Source: Neelides folsomi
Lineage: Eukaryota > Arthropoda > Collembola > Neelipleona > Neelidae
Direction: 5' to 3'
NCBI GenBank assembly: GCA_034687125.1
Contig: JAQGBZ010000129.1
Span: 62,001-126,000 of the forward strand
DNA length: 64,000 nucleotides
The notes below the pieces were generated by a model. The model saw only the letters and a list, made by a program, of their open reading frames with translations. It was not told the DNA's origin and ran no database searches. The position numbers were made by a program, and so were the translations under genes. This document shows, in pieces, positions 36,756-49,879 of the stretch (its first letter is position 1; each line of letters begins with the position of its first letter).

Positions 36756-39700
36756 TTAGAGGAATGTCTTCTTCGCCTTTGGTCCTATGAATGACAAGAG
36801 AACAGGTAGGAAGATGAGGCCGTGAGCAGCCCCAAACAGGACGATCCCGAGGTACATTTTGAAATAGAACACTCGGAAGATCTGACTCTTCGCAAAGCCG
36901 AGGACGACGATTCCTCCGAACTTCGTGAGTGTGATTCCGCTCAAGACAGAACTTCCCATGTTCACAAGAGCGTCCCGCGCCCTGGCAATCTTCGACTTCT
37001 CTTTGGACACCGTGAAGGCGTGCACGATGTGGGTGTTGAATTCCACAGCGATACCAACAGCCTGGAAATTAATTAAACATTAATCAACAATAATTCAACA
37101 TTTATCTAATAAATTCAATTCAATTAAAGTTTCATTTTAAAATAGGAATAGAAGACGTGGACTTACCATGACGAGATTTACAAGACTCACAGCGTTGAGG
37201 GAAATGTTCCAGAAGTACATCAGGCCTCCCAAATCAACAACAATCATGAGAATTGTTCCAAGAACAATAATACTTGAGTGAATGTCGAAACCCGTCAGGA
37301 GGAACGTCACAACAAAAATGGCAGCGAAACTAATCGCCATTGATCTCAATGTGTCTTCCCACATTGTCAGGTACTGTTCATAAAATACATAGAAGATACT
37401 ATAAGGGTAAACTTCATGGTGCGAATCGGTTCCGTCTGAAAATAATAAAGCATCATTTTATTACAAGTTCATCGTTAATAATTAATTTCACTTCGCCCAG
37501 TTATTGGAAGTTATGAAGGTCAGAATTGAATACATATACAGAATGCATGCGTGTATTAAAAGTTCTTAACCAAACACCCAAATTAATTAAAATCAATATT
37601 AATTAAAGGAACTTACTATTTAGCTCGTCAGTAATTTCCTGTGAAAGTTTTCGGGCTTCTCTCATGGCCTCGGTGTAATCTTGACTCGATTTCAATATCG
37701 TATGATAGGTCATGAAATAACTCGAAGTCGCTTTACTAAATCCAGTTGTTTTGTTCGTCTCTGTCCTTACACCTTGTCCGTAAGCTGCATGACCTCCCTT
37801 TGGACATGTCTCCGTCGGATTATCCCTCAAGAACCATGTCAAATATTTCTCAAAGTCATTTGGAGTAAGTCGTTCGTCGTCAAGTTCAATACGGCACTTC
37901 TGGCAGAGGTTGCTAAAAGCATACATTTCAAATTTATTAATAATAAATTCAGTTATTTTCCATTGCATAAGATCACGCAAGAATAAGTAAATATTAAATG
38001 ATCATATTATGAGCAATATTTATTATTAAAACTGCTTACGTGTTTTCTACATGGTTCGGACAGAAATCATGTGTAGTGACGTTATATCTACAACATTCCT
38101 CATTACCAGCCCAATCAATGAAATCATCAATCCATGAGGAAGTGGGCTTGGCAATGTAAGTCCTATTAGAGATCCGACTTGCTGAGAAGATTCTTGACAC
38201 CATGGAGTTTGCATTCTCCCCCGCTCGCACCCGGTCCTGACTCGAATAATCTTCATAGTCATATCCGGTGTTTTTAATGACGAAGTAAACCGGAGGGCCC
38301 ACGGACAGATAGTTGAACATTGCTCTGCATATCATAAATATTCATTTTAAAATTTGAATTACAAAGTGAAGAAAGTTATGGCCAACATCTCCAAACCATT
38401 GCCATAAACAAGGAAAACCAAATATGGACCTGAAGTAGGTGAGGACGTAGGAATCTTCTGGCATGGAGAGTTCTTGGTCAAGGCCGACATCAATCCTCGG
38501 CAGCACAGCAAAGGAAACACAGAACCATCCAAAGAAAACAATAAGAGTAATGATCCGCACAGGGTACTTGAGAAGGAACGGAGCATAAAGGCTCTTGAAC
38601 ATCTTGTAAAGAAGCCCTTCGCTCTGCTTCACTGCCTTTTTCTTTCCCTTAATGCTAAAAAGAATATAAGCAAATTGTTAATTTCACTCATTTTCTCTTT
38701 CATAACTCTTATTTACATCTCATATAACACAAATCTCGTAAAGCTCATAACTCATCATTTATGTGATAATCTCTATGTCTTGCTCACCAGCAAAGAATGT
38801 CAAACCGCGATTCTTCTTGTCTTGCTGTATCAATAGAAAGAAGTGCCACGAAACATGTAATTTGAAGAACAAAGTCGAAAAGAAGGGCCATTCCAGCATA
38901 GAAACTGAATGCTCGAACTGCAGGCATATCACTCAAACCGCCTATTTAATACAAAACCATCAATCATTGAGTCTTGTTTAATTTATTTAATTAACACATT
39001 GTGCACGTTGCACTCATTCTTGAATTGGTCCACTTACCAAGGAAAAAACACGTGGCATCAGTGATGGAACTCAAAAGCATGGGTGGGGCAACTTCTCCAA
39101 TCACACGCCCAATGTGCTCACTATGACTTTCTTTGGGAATCTTCGGCGTTCGTTGGTAAGTTTGCACCATGATAAAAATGTTATCAACACCGACGGCCAA
39201 AACAAGGAAAGGAATAACTTCAATAATAATAAGTGTAGCGGGAACACCAAGGAATCCAAAGAGACCCACTGATGCAGCTACAGACCCCAATACAATCATG
39301 ACTCCTCCAAGTCCAAGAGTCACTTTGCTGTCAATCTATATAAAAGTAAACAACGATTAAAAAGATTCCATCACAAAGGATTAGCTTTATTAAGTTTATT
39401 AGTCATGGTCATAAATCTCAAGAGAGTAAGTAATGGAGATAACATACCAAAAGTCGAGAAAATGAGTTAGCATGACCAAGAGCGACGGAAATGTAGAGCA
39501 ACATGATCACGTAGGAAATGACCACAGTCGAAATTTCTCCTTCTGATTCTCGAGCCAATTCATCCTCAATGGATCGTTCAGAACTGAAGGCGACCTTCAT
39601 AAAGCTCGGCTTCTTCGTCGCTACCCAATCTTGCATAAAGGCAATATAGGCCTTTTCCCATTCCATGGCCATCTGAGTGTCTTCCTTATGGTAATGATTA

Positions 39701-42700
39701 CTCACTACGAAAGTGATGATTGCAGTCGTTGCATCTTGGTAATTCGGATCTTGTCCGATCGATTCCCCTGGACGGAGGAATCCTCCCAAAACCACAGAAG
39801 GATCAATCGGTCCACCATATTCTCCAAGACAGGAAAGATGAAGGGCAGTGGAATCTTTAGGACTTGCTGGATTTCGACTGCAGAATTTAAAATGATCCAA
39901 GTAATTGTCGACAAGTCCTGATTCATCATCTCGTGTGTGGTTGAGATGCAATGTGTCTTTGTCTCCCTGCCAATAGCCGACAACGCTGAAGATGGTGCAG
40001 TTTGTATTGTCGGGGTCAAGGGGCTTGAAGCAAATATCAGCAAGAGTCTCGTTGTGAGCACCATTGATCTGTAAAGATTTCATAATTTATTCTTCATTCA
40101 TTCCCTTTGCATTGCACAAACATTGCACCAAGACTTTCAAACACAATTTTGGTAATTGCACATCAGAATGAAATTCAAAAGTTACAACTCTTCCATTGTC
40201 ATTCACTATGCCATGTGAATGTAATGAAGCCATACAGATGAGTTTCAAATTATTAAAGTACGTGTAAAATCATAATGAAACTCTCATAACAATAAAGAAA
40301 AATGGGAGAGAGAACTCCCCTGTTGATCAAACGTCTTAAAGGAGGGATAAAAAGTTGTTAGCTCACATTTTTTATTTGTTCTTGTAGGTCTATCACGGCT
40401 TCAAGGAACTCCATGTTGAAAATAGGACCAAAAATTTCAATCCCTGATCCATCTGGAGTTGTGTGGTTTACTTGCTTAAGACCTTCAGCCGTAATGATAA
40501 TTTGCTCCGTTCGATAAAAGGGCTCGAAGTTTCGGTCAAAATGATCCTTTTCCACTCGAGATCGAGAATTGGGGGCCGCCCAGAGTTCCACAGGGTTGGT
40601 TGTAATGTCCAAATAAAAAATTCCAGTCGACAAGGCGCAAACCATAATGATTCCAGGTACGAGACACGCGAACGGATGACGAGCACACTCTGTTCAATTA
40701 TTCATTCATATTGAGCTCATTAAGAAAAAAATAGTCAGCCTGACTCATCAAAGTATTTTAATCCATTGTTACAATGCAAATATCACATCAAGGGCTATCA
40801 AGTTCCCATAAATGCGTATAAATATGACCATTTCCTTCTCATTCAATTATCCAATTATTATAGGAGGTTCCCTCATGTAAATAATGTAAATAATATGCAT
40901 GCATTTTATTTTAATAAGGTTATATAAAAAGCTAATGAAGTTACTTTCTGCAATTCCACCAAAAAAGGCAGAAATGGCGTGTTCAAAGCCAGCCCCAATT
41001 CGCTGCAAACAAGTGACCTCTTCATCAGTTTCATCTGATTTGCCTGTAATCAAACAAATCATGACCCATTAATGATATACCCTTTGACCTTCCAGGTGTC
41101 AAGAACTCAAATTAAATTATATTAAAGAGCGAGTAATAATCAAATCAAGTGCGTAATGGCGTAAACCAAATTGACCGTCCAGTTGGTCAGATGAGTAAAA
41201 TGTAATATACTGTGCAAACACAAAGAACAACGTGTGTTTTGATTAAGTGAAATACACAAAGTTGTAATTTACAGTTTTCGAGTAGGTCTTCTTCTTCCCG
41301 AGCCGGCCGAGCAACTTTTCCTTTAAGCCGCGTCACAGAATCAATTACATCGTCAATCGTCAATTTGTCATTTATTTTACTCTTTTGCTTTACAAGTGGT
41401 TTTAACTTTTAAGTAATTTTTGTCATTATATGAAAATATGAGCCTTTAGCTTACCGTCCACTTTGAGGAAGGCCATAAAGAGGATGAGAAGGGTGCCGAG
41501 GACGAAGGCGATCCCAGACACAACGAACATCCCTTCGACTCCAAAGATCTTCCATCCTTCATCGAGTGGAGGAAGAGGAGGAGCAGCAGGGCAACTCTCA
41601 GTACAATCGACACAACTGCACACCTTGCTCGAACCCTACCAAAATCATTTTATGATATTTACCATACAAATGGAAAAACCATCAAAATGTTTAAGATCCA
41701 AATGTTTTAGATCCAAAGATTCATAACAAAGATCAAGTTTTTAAGGAATAATTGCTATGTGCATCCTTTTTATCGACACTTGATTACCCTCAAAACCCTG
41801 CTCCTAAAATTCACGTCCTCCTCATGTTCAACTTGAGCTCATTTCATCTTTAACTTAAAGCATTTAAAGGAAGGGAGGAAAAAGAGAATTACGGCTAGTA
41901 AAAACTCCTTTGTTTACATTTGGGACCTGATGAGAGATCTTAACAAGGGCCTTTTCTCCTACACCATCTTGAAGAATAAACAGAGGAGACCAGAATGTAT
42001 AAAATGTGTATATGTGTATAAAATGCACACCCCACCCGCTAAACATTCTTCTCTAATTTACCCAGAATAAAGAATGAATGGTTCGCTAAAATAGAAAATT
42101 GCTAACAATAAAATTAAACACCAGATGGTCATGTCGAGTTAAAATGATGATTATGGGGCGGTAAATAGCTTCAATGGCTCCTAGGCTCACGAGTTGAAGT
42201 TGAAGGTTGCAAATTCAAATGAATTATGCAAGTTAATTTTGGGAGCAAAAAAGAGTGTGAAGAAATGCACATTTTGAAAGGATGGTGATATTACGACTTT
42301 GGTCATTTTGAATAAATAAAAGATTGAAAAAAGATGAGACGATGAGGAGTGGGAATAATTAAATTAATTAAAGAGAAATGTGTTTGTTTTAATTCTTACC
42401 GGCAATGCTACAGAGCAGTGGAAGGTTGTGTGGTTAAATGGGATAATGCTAGTTTCACGTTCTCCCAAAGATTCACCAGCTTCGTTGAAGAAAACCGCAT
42501 TGTGGGTGGCTATGTGATCGTTGATAAACCCGCTCCCATTCGAGTACCGATATCTGATGTCAAAGGGAGAGAATCCGTTCGACACGCTGCCCATGTAATC
42601 GAACCACTTCGTCGCTGTGCACCTGTAAGCTCCCCAAGGACCGCAGAGGAAATCCATTGCAGGTCCATTGGTGGAACTCATAATCACATTTTTACAAGAG

Positions 42701-45674
42701 TCGTACGTATCCTCAACATGAGTAAGATCGATGAACACGTCCAGCTTGTAAACCATTAGCTCATCTGCCAAAAAACACTCTTTTAAATGACATGCCTCAA
42801 GGAAGGGAGTTAAATTGCAAATAAAAAAGTTTGACTCTGACAATGAGAAAATACACATCGTATATTGCTAAATTACATCGTATTCATTAAATGACATCGT
42901 TCAACTACTGTATATAAAAAATACTACTCACAGGTAGTGTCATCAATTTAATTGGTGATTGACTCACAAGATTAATTTGGTAATTTCAAGGACTTTTATA
43001 TTTTTTTAATTTATTTTTTTACCTGTAGAATTTTCATTGTGGACGATCTGTGTTGCATTGAGGAACTGGTACTGTTTCGGTGAACATGTGAGAGCACAGA
43101 ACGACTGCCTGAAGTTGTAGAAACAGGCGGGACAGCGACCGATGATCGTTTGAGGAAGGGCGAGATTCGAGACGAGGTCGATGACTTGGCTCGGAGCACA
43201 GCATAATTCGTCCCCGTATTCTTTAATAAGTTCGGGACAGTAAAGTTCCAAGGTGTGCATCGAATCCTCGTCGAGTTTTCTCGGCGGAGACGTGTCGGCG
43301 CAAGGGAGTTCATGGGTCGGGTCATCGTCCCACGACCCGCATTTGTCATACATCACACATTGCCCGATTTCTTTTTCCGACTGAGCATGGCTCTGAAAAG
43401 GAAAAAAATAATCTTATCGTCTTTCATTCTCCAGAATATTTATTCTTTCACTTTAGATTATTATTATGAACTTTACCACAAAGGAAGTTCATTTACCACG
43501 AAGGAAGATAAAACAAATAAAAGTACATTATAACTACTGTATTTGTCGGTAATAATTTACATATATTCAATTATTCTTTACTTTCGACAAAAGTTAGAAA
43601 TACATCCTTAATGCACCAATGATATTTATGTTGAGGAAGGGAAGTTAAAAGAAGTTTAATATTTTAATTCTATAACTTTAATATTAAAAATAGAATTATT
43701 GAATGAGGTGCATATTTATTTATATCAAACAATTTCATTCATGCGAATTCTTTCCATTTTCATGGTTTAAATCAATAATTCTTCAAGAAATCGCAAACTG
43801 CATATTTAGAATTAACCTCCAAAATGTTTCATTTAAATGCTAGGGTTGATCCATACAATCAAGGGTCAGCTCTGAGCTTAACATTGCTTAATAAATATGC
43901 ACCATTTAAAGTTATATAATCAATTGATAAATATCCATAATATAATATTCATATCTCGTGCATGCTTTGATGAAAGCTAACATTTTACGTTTTAAAGAGA
44001 TAATATGCAAAACTAACTCAATAATAGATATTAAATCGAAAGTGCCTATTTGATCTATTTCAGTACGTGATGAGTATAATTTCCGGTTTTTACATTTAAA
44101 ATTTATTTGCCAATAAATATAAATGGCTAAATGTTATTTAAAACTAGACCTGACGAAAGCCAATAATACAATTAGAATCAACTCAATAATACAATTAGAA
44201 TCGACTCAAATAAAAGTCCACTTCATTAAATAAGCTTGAATCACTACATGTCAATTAGCTTGTCGAAACCACAGAATCAAATGTGAGTTGAAATTGGCTA
44301 CCGATGATAATAATACACCCAAAGTATTTAAATTGACATTTAGGTACTTTGTATTTATTTTAGTCATGCAATGTATGGGAAGCTCTGACAAACTAACTAA
44401 ACTTATGATATGATGAATTGATGATAAGTTCAAAGTATTTCATATACAGATATAGTAATATAATATGTATTTCATATTTGAGGTAACTGAGCAAGTATTG
44501 TTCAAAATCCGCACTCATTCGATATGAATGGAGCAGAATAATTCCCCTCTGATAAGGAGGAATTTTAGCACAAAGTTGACTGCATGCAGCTACTGGGCCA
44601 CCGGCCACTTGAATCAATCTATCGATTACGAGACCCAAGCAGGTGTAATTGTAATCTCCTCGAGCAGGTGTTGGAGGATCAAGGGGCGTTCGTTGTCACT
44701 TGTCACCCGCCTTGGGTCCAAGGAGAGCCTTAAGGAATCCCATGTAAAGATCTGTCAAGGCTGCCCCTCCACCTCCGGGACTTTCTTATTGTCGAAATTG
44801 TTATCCAATAGGATCCTGACGTCACAAACCAGTTTGGCCAATTTGCCCAACACAGTCAATTCACCTCATTTTTTGAGCATTTCATTACAAGGGTTTTAAC
44901 TCCCACCAAAAGGCTTTTAATCCGATCAACTACTTTTCTCCTTCTTGGGTTTCTTCCCTGATGGAGAATAAGAAAATAAAAAAGTCGGGGAGAATAATGT
45001 CTGCAGCAATGACGTCAGCCATGGCTCCTAAATCTGCGACTCGCAAATCCTACAACTTCGTTCAAGATCCATGAAATTCATGATAAACAGACCGACGATA
45101 AATACAATCAGAATTGTTCCTAAACTCTCCACAATATTATTTGAACAATATTCGTCATATTTCAACCCATTCTAATAAATTATTCTGTAATCTTTCCATC
45201 CCCACCGCAAGAGATGACGATTTCGAGGAAATGTGATCTATTAAAGGGATGACAAATCTCCCTCACCCCCTTCCACATTCAAAGGTGGAGCTTTATAATT
45301 AAAAATCCTATTAGGTAATGGAAGAACAATGATGTGAAAGCTGAAGCTAAAGGAAAGGTAAAGGTGTCCTCAAATTCCGGCTACAACATCAGAAGGAATC
45401 GGCTCAAGGGGAAACAAGTGAGGGAGAGCGGAAAGTTTCTCTCTGGCCAAAATTAAAAATAGAGGGATGTTATTGAAGATTCGGCCAAGGCGAAGAGCTT
45501 AACCTAGCCCTAGGAAGAACCCGAAGACCGAACCACCCATACGCCCAGGTGTTCTGCTCCATCCCAACTTCTCAACAACGGGACAACCCTTAAAGCTACA
45601 TTTAATTTTTAAGGAGAAATTAAAGGGCTTACCAGTTGGAAGAATACTATTAGTAAGAGGAACCTCCACGCCAT
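36756..45674 (-). CDS. NPC1: NPC1 intracellular cholesterol transporter
   Basis: NPC1 takes sterol from NPC2 through its N-terminal domain and exports it across the lysosomal or gut apical membrane. Fourteen exons fit in phase: 45633-45674, 43023-43392, 42400-42764, 41455-41635, 40945-41043, 40367-40689, 39448-40068, 39038-39335, 38788-38941, 38430-38654, 38040-38324, 37617-37912, 37167-37435 and 36756-37061; 1277 residues, matching human NPC1 (1278). Exon 1 is a signal peptide ([14 protein letters not shown]). The Cys-rich sterol-binding domain follows ([19 protein letters not shown]), then the first helix, [22 protein letters not shown], and the sterol-sensing domain ([19 protein letters not shown]-like block). 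The luminal Cys-rich loop includes [17 protein letters not shown], and the C-terminal RND half includes [20 protein letters not shown]. It ends KAKKTFL without the LLNF-type dileucine of vertebrates. Intron 1 is 2.2 kb and carries two CREs. Confidence 0.96.
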
Positions 45675-45838
45675 TTGATCACAATATGAGGACAGGATGA
45701 AGAGGGCTAAGAAACTATTTTAAAAAATAATAATGGAGCTTGTTGGAACCACACGGCTCCCTCGTTCACTCTTCGAGGAATCCTCACGAATGAAACGGAA
45801 ATGAGGAAAGATGGTTATTTTATGTACCAGTGACGTCA
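44817..45838. promoter_or_regulatory. Three perfect CREs around the NPC1 start
   Basis: The palindrome TGACGTCA occurs at 44817-44824 and 45010-45017 in NPC1 intron 1 and at 45831-45838, about 157 bases upstream of the NPC1 ATG. About one copy per 64 kb is expected by chance. A TATA-like TTTTAAAATAG lies about 45 bases upstream of the ATG on the minus strand. CREB control of NPC1 has been described in vertebrate steroidogenic cells; transfer to this species is inference. Confidence 0.5.
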
Positions 45839-46572
45839 GACAGAGTTGCCACGTTCAAGTTCATCCACTTTTTGAACAAATCCATACACACGTCGACTCG
45901 CACACACCAACACACCTCCAATCACACTCCTTTCATCGCCTTAGAACTCCTCATCCTCAAGTAACGAGATCATTCCAATGGGCACCGTAATCAATGGCTA
46001 ATAACATCATGTGTATATGTTAAATACATTTATTATCCATCTCCGTCGGAACTCGTTGAGACGTAATAGGACTGGCCAAATGATGGGAATTCTTCTAATA
46101 ATTTAATTAATTCGGATGGAAAGATGAGCAATGGATTTGTCCAGAAAGATCATGAATGGCCGGCGGGATGAATTCACGAACACGGAAATGAGGAGATGAA
46201 AGAGATGAGCCGATTGAATAACCTGCCCGAAACATTATGTCATTGAGCGTCCTTGCCGCGGACGCTTCCGGCTGCCCATGGAACCAGAGGTCAACATGTC
46301 CGAGTTTGTGTGTCTCAGAATCAAAAACTCGTTTATTATTACCCAATATATAAAAAGTGTAGAAAAAAATAATAAGGGAGGGAATTCAAGGGTAGAGAAG
46401 GACAATGTTTGGAGATTGCTTCTCTTTCAAGATCTGGTAGTAGGAGTAGATGCACAGGAGGCAGTAGATCTATTAATTAAACAAACACCAAAACACATGA
46501 GAAAAACACGCCCAAGTTATGAATAATTTTATATTTACAACATTTTGAGTAATGTCATAAAGGCGGAATTGA
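45839..46572. other. Gap between NPC1 and the tetraspan gene
   Basis: Likely upstream promoter sequence of NPC1 plus the 3' flank of the tetraspan gene. A 79-codon minus-strand open stretch at 46107-46346 has no recognisable motif and is not called. Confidence 0.35.
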
Positions 46573-49202
46573 TTAAATTATTCTTATTTTCCTATTTACG
46601 TTGTAAGACATCCAGAGCCAGACGCAAAGAGTAACGAAGACGCTCTCGAGCTGGAAAGAGAAAAAAAAGGATGAGATCTGATTCCGGCTCGGACTGGCCA
46701 AGGACCAAAGAGCCAAACACCTACTCAATGCCATTTCCCTCATGTGTGTGTGTTGTGAGTTGGAGTCGAAGAGGAAGCCATTTACAACCAACACGATCCT
46801 CCCTTCTTCCTCTTCTTGCGGAAGGAAGGAAGTGAAGTCGATAACTCATCCTACGCTTCCACAACAAAGAAGCTGTTTAAAAGAAAGCTTGAGGGAGGAT
46901 ACGTCATGACTTCGTTGTTCTCTTAGGTCTTGAGACGTCCTCCTCGAAACCTCATTGAGCCTCATTGAGAAGTATTGTTATAATTGCCTCATCTTCACGA
47001 GCACCTCAAGACTCCTTGTCTTGGAATTAGGACTGAATAAACTTTGAATTGTAATTTTGTTATTAATTATCTTCGACTACGCTTTTGGTCATACAATCAC
47101 CAATAACTCACAATACCACTGTGCAATCATAAAATCATAACTTATAACTTCCAATATTGATTCAATTGATGTCTAATGTTTGTAGCTTGGTTTAACTCGT
47201 GATGTTCGCTTTGTTAGGTTGTTACATACAGATACTTGTACAAGTACATATTAACATAAGTATTTACAAGTTAATTGATATATCCCTGGCAGGTGTTCAT
47301 ATCTTTTACAATTAAAGTACTATAATACGTCCTTCGCTCTGGTCTGATAATTACTCTAGATAATTTTGTGCTGTATCTGATATAATTACATGCTTACTTT
47401 TAATTCACCTGTTCAAGAGAAAATATTAATGATGGCGAGAAAATAGACAAATTATGAACTTTGAAGTCAATACTCCATCTAATCATTAAATTCATTGTTC
47501 ATCTGAAATTGCGATTTATTATATAAAGCAAATATTTAAAGACTATATTAGTATAAGTATTTATTCATTATTATTTTCAATTACGTTTTAAAATTATGCA
47601 TTTATAAAATATCTGACTTGAGCATGGCCTCAAAGCAAAGTTACCACAATAAAAATTACTATGCTTCAAAGTTACTACATTAAAAATTACTATACTAAAA
47701 CTTTACTAAATATTCAAAAAAATTATTACTCCATACTATTAATAATCGGTTTTAAAGTTTTAGGGTTAACGCTGTCACGATATATTATGTTAAAAATTGT
47801 TTTCATTAACTTATATGCTTCATTAATTTCATTAATTATTTAACTGCAAGGGGAAAATATATTAATATTGAATTTAGTTAATATTTAATATTGAATTGAA
47901 TTGAATTGCATTTGTGGTTATTTTATCAATAAAGGTAATAACTCGAGTACAATATAATAGTTAATATGAAGATTTTCCTACAACAATCCTAATTTATAGT
48001 ATACAATCCAGTTACAAATAAATAAACGAAATTATTTTAAGATTAAGATAGTTTTTATAAGTATAATATAGGTATATGAGAAGAATACTTATGATAATAA
48101 TTTATATTTTATAAAGGACCATTATATAATTTTTCGCACAATATCAAAATTTTTAATATTAAGGCATAGGTGCCTCAACGGCAAATATTCGTTTTGAATA
48201 TATTGGTTAATCGGGTAAAGTAATAATATGAAATTTGGGGATATCTATAAGGTAAATGATACGTATTATGTTTAAAATAAAATAATCGTGGCATTTGAGC
48301 AGATGTTTGTTGTTTGAAAGAGTAATCAGGAGAGATAAATATGAAAATGTCTCTTAGGTGTGTTATCACTCGGTCCATTGAACTGATTAATTTATTGTTC
48401 CAAATAAAAGAACTACTTACATAAATATAATACTTGAAGAGAAGCGAGAATCCGTAAACGAGCTGATAGATGATGACCATGGACATGGCACAAAGCCAAG
48501 GGATGATTAATCCCCGATTCTCGATCCGAACTCCTCTAAACATCATATAACTGAAGGCGATGAAGAGGAGGAAGAAGATAATTGACAAAGCGCCAACCCA
48601 TTGAGTCGCTATTAAACAAAGTCATTCGTTTTATTGGCAATTAAAAGTAAATATACTAAAAATGTGTCAATATCAAGGATCAAGATGCATTCATTTGGTG
48701 AAAAAATGTAAACAATCTAATTTTAGTAGCCCAAATTTGACTCAAAAAATACCAAAAGAGATTTCCTTATTTTGAACTTGACTATTATTCCTTGTTTTAA
48801 AATTGTAATTGAATTTTTAATCATTTAATTCCAAGTTGTAATTTCACTTGAATTAATTATTTAATGGTTTTTACTTTTACTTTCATTATTTGTAATTTGC
48901 ATTATTTATGCATTTTTATTAAGCTGTCAACTTACAGTCCCTTAAGTCAGTTTCAAAATACGGCATGTAATGTTGGGACGATTCGCCTCCGTTGATGACA
49001 TACGATGTATAAGCAATGATGACAATTGACATCATCTGCAAGTGAATAATATTAAAATCAATTGATTAGAATGAAGGTGAGCAGAAGGTGACAGTTGGTG
49101 GGAAGTGCATCTTACCGCAGTGTAGAAGGCGATGGTCGTGGTGGCCACCTTGACATCGTCATACCAGTAACACGGCGTCCAGAAATTTCTAAGGACGACC
49201 AT
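46573..49202 (-). CDS. Four-transmembrane protein, DUF4728-like (pasiflora-related type)
   Basis: Four exons fit in phase: 49116-49202, 48936-49035, 48421-48608 and 46573-46650; 150 residues. The start MVVLRNFWTPCYWYDD resembles a Cys/Trp-rich N-terminus I recall from arthropod DUF4728 tetraspans. Four hydrophobic spans follow: about residues 22-46, 63-85, 92-120 and 128-142. The extracellular loop GGESSQHYMPYFETDLRD and the closing LESVFVTLCVWLWMSYNV also match that family as I remember it. Related fly proteins (pasiflora group) act at septate junctions, so a junctional or plasma-membrane role is possible, but this is inference. The last intron is 1.77 kb and AT-rich; the terminal exon was placed by family match and phase and is the least certain piece. 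Its 5' end lies about 200 bases from the TATA box of the divergent NPC2-like gene. Confidence 0.78.
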
Positions 49203-49656
49203 TTCGAGGACGGGATTGGACGGAGGAATGTGAAGAGATTCAAAGTTAAGTCAAACCATTTGAGTTAATCAAGCAAAGGTGTGTCGGCCGGATGGAGGGA
49301 TGAAGGGTGGGTTTTAGTCCTACAACAACCCTCATTGTATTTAAATCCACTCATGTTCCGGAATCAATCAACCTCGGCCCAGTTAATCACCTTCCCACTC
49401 TCCTTAATGTATAAAAGAACTCAAGAATCGCAAATTATCATCATTCATTCATCGAATTTTTTCTTTACTCCTCTCCAGGTGTTTTTATCAAATTATTTCA
49501 TAAGTTTCAACGACGATTCTCAACCAGGAGTTTCTGTAATTTCTCATTTTACTCCGAACGCTTCAAAAAGAAACAAAGAGATCCTTTGGGAATTCATTTT
49601 GACATTTAATTTCTTATACATAAAGACACTATTAAAGTCATCGTCGTCACATAATG
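49203..49656 (+). promoter_or_regulatory. Divergent promoter and 5' leader of the NPC2-like gene
   Basis: TATAAAAG at 49410-49417 on the plus strand predicts a start near 49440. The first ATG after it is at 49654-49656 and is followed directly by GT, so it could be a minimal coding exon spliced to 49880. The tetraspan gene starts the other way at 49202, so the two genes share an interval of about 240 bases. Confidence 0.5.
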
Positions 49657-49879
49657 GTAGTTTAATTTTTAAGTATCTCATTTTTGACCTTTTTTACTTT
49701 TACTTTTTAATTGCATAAATTATATTATTAAAATAAATAGGTATTTTTATACTAATATACTTCCATTGTGCATATTAAATAGGTACACGAAGTGTAAATA
49801 AATGTACCTCTATTAGTGTTGAGCTTAATTGTTAAATTATACGAGAGTAGTTAATTTTAGTGAAATTCTCTTATAATAG

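Noticed and set aside
41276-41400. A coding-like charged segment (minus strand) in an NPC1 intron, reading about 38 residues including [15 protein letters not shown].
   Set aside because: Its end is in phase with the next exon, but none of the available acceptors joins it in frame to the preceding exon. Direct splicing of 41455 to 41043 is in phase and gives a protein of the normal NPC1 length.
49281-49718. 145-codon plus-strand frame across the NPC2-like promoter.
   Set aside because: It starts upstream of the TATA box and reads through the predicted leader; no family features.
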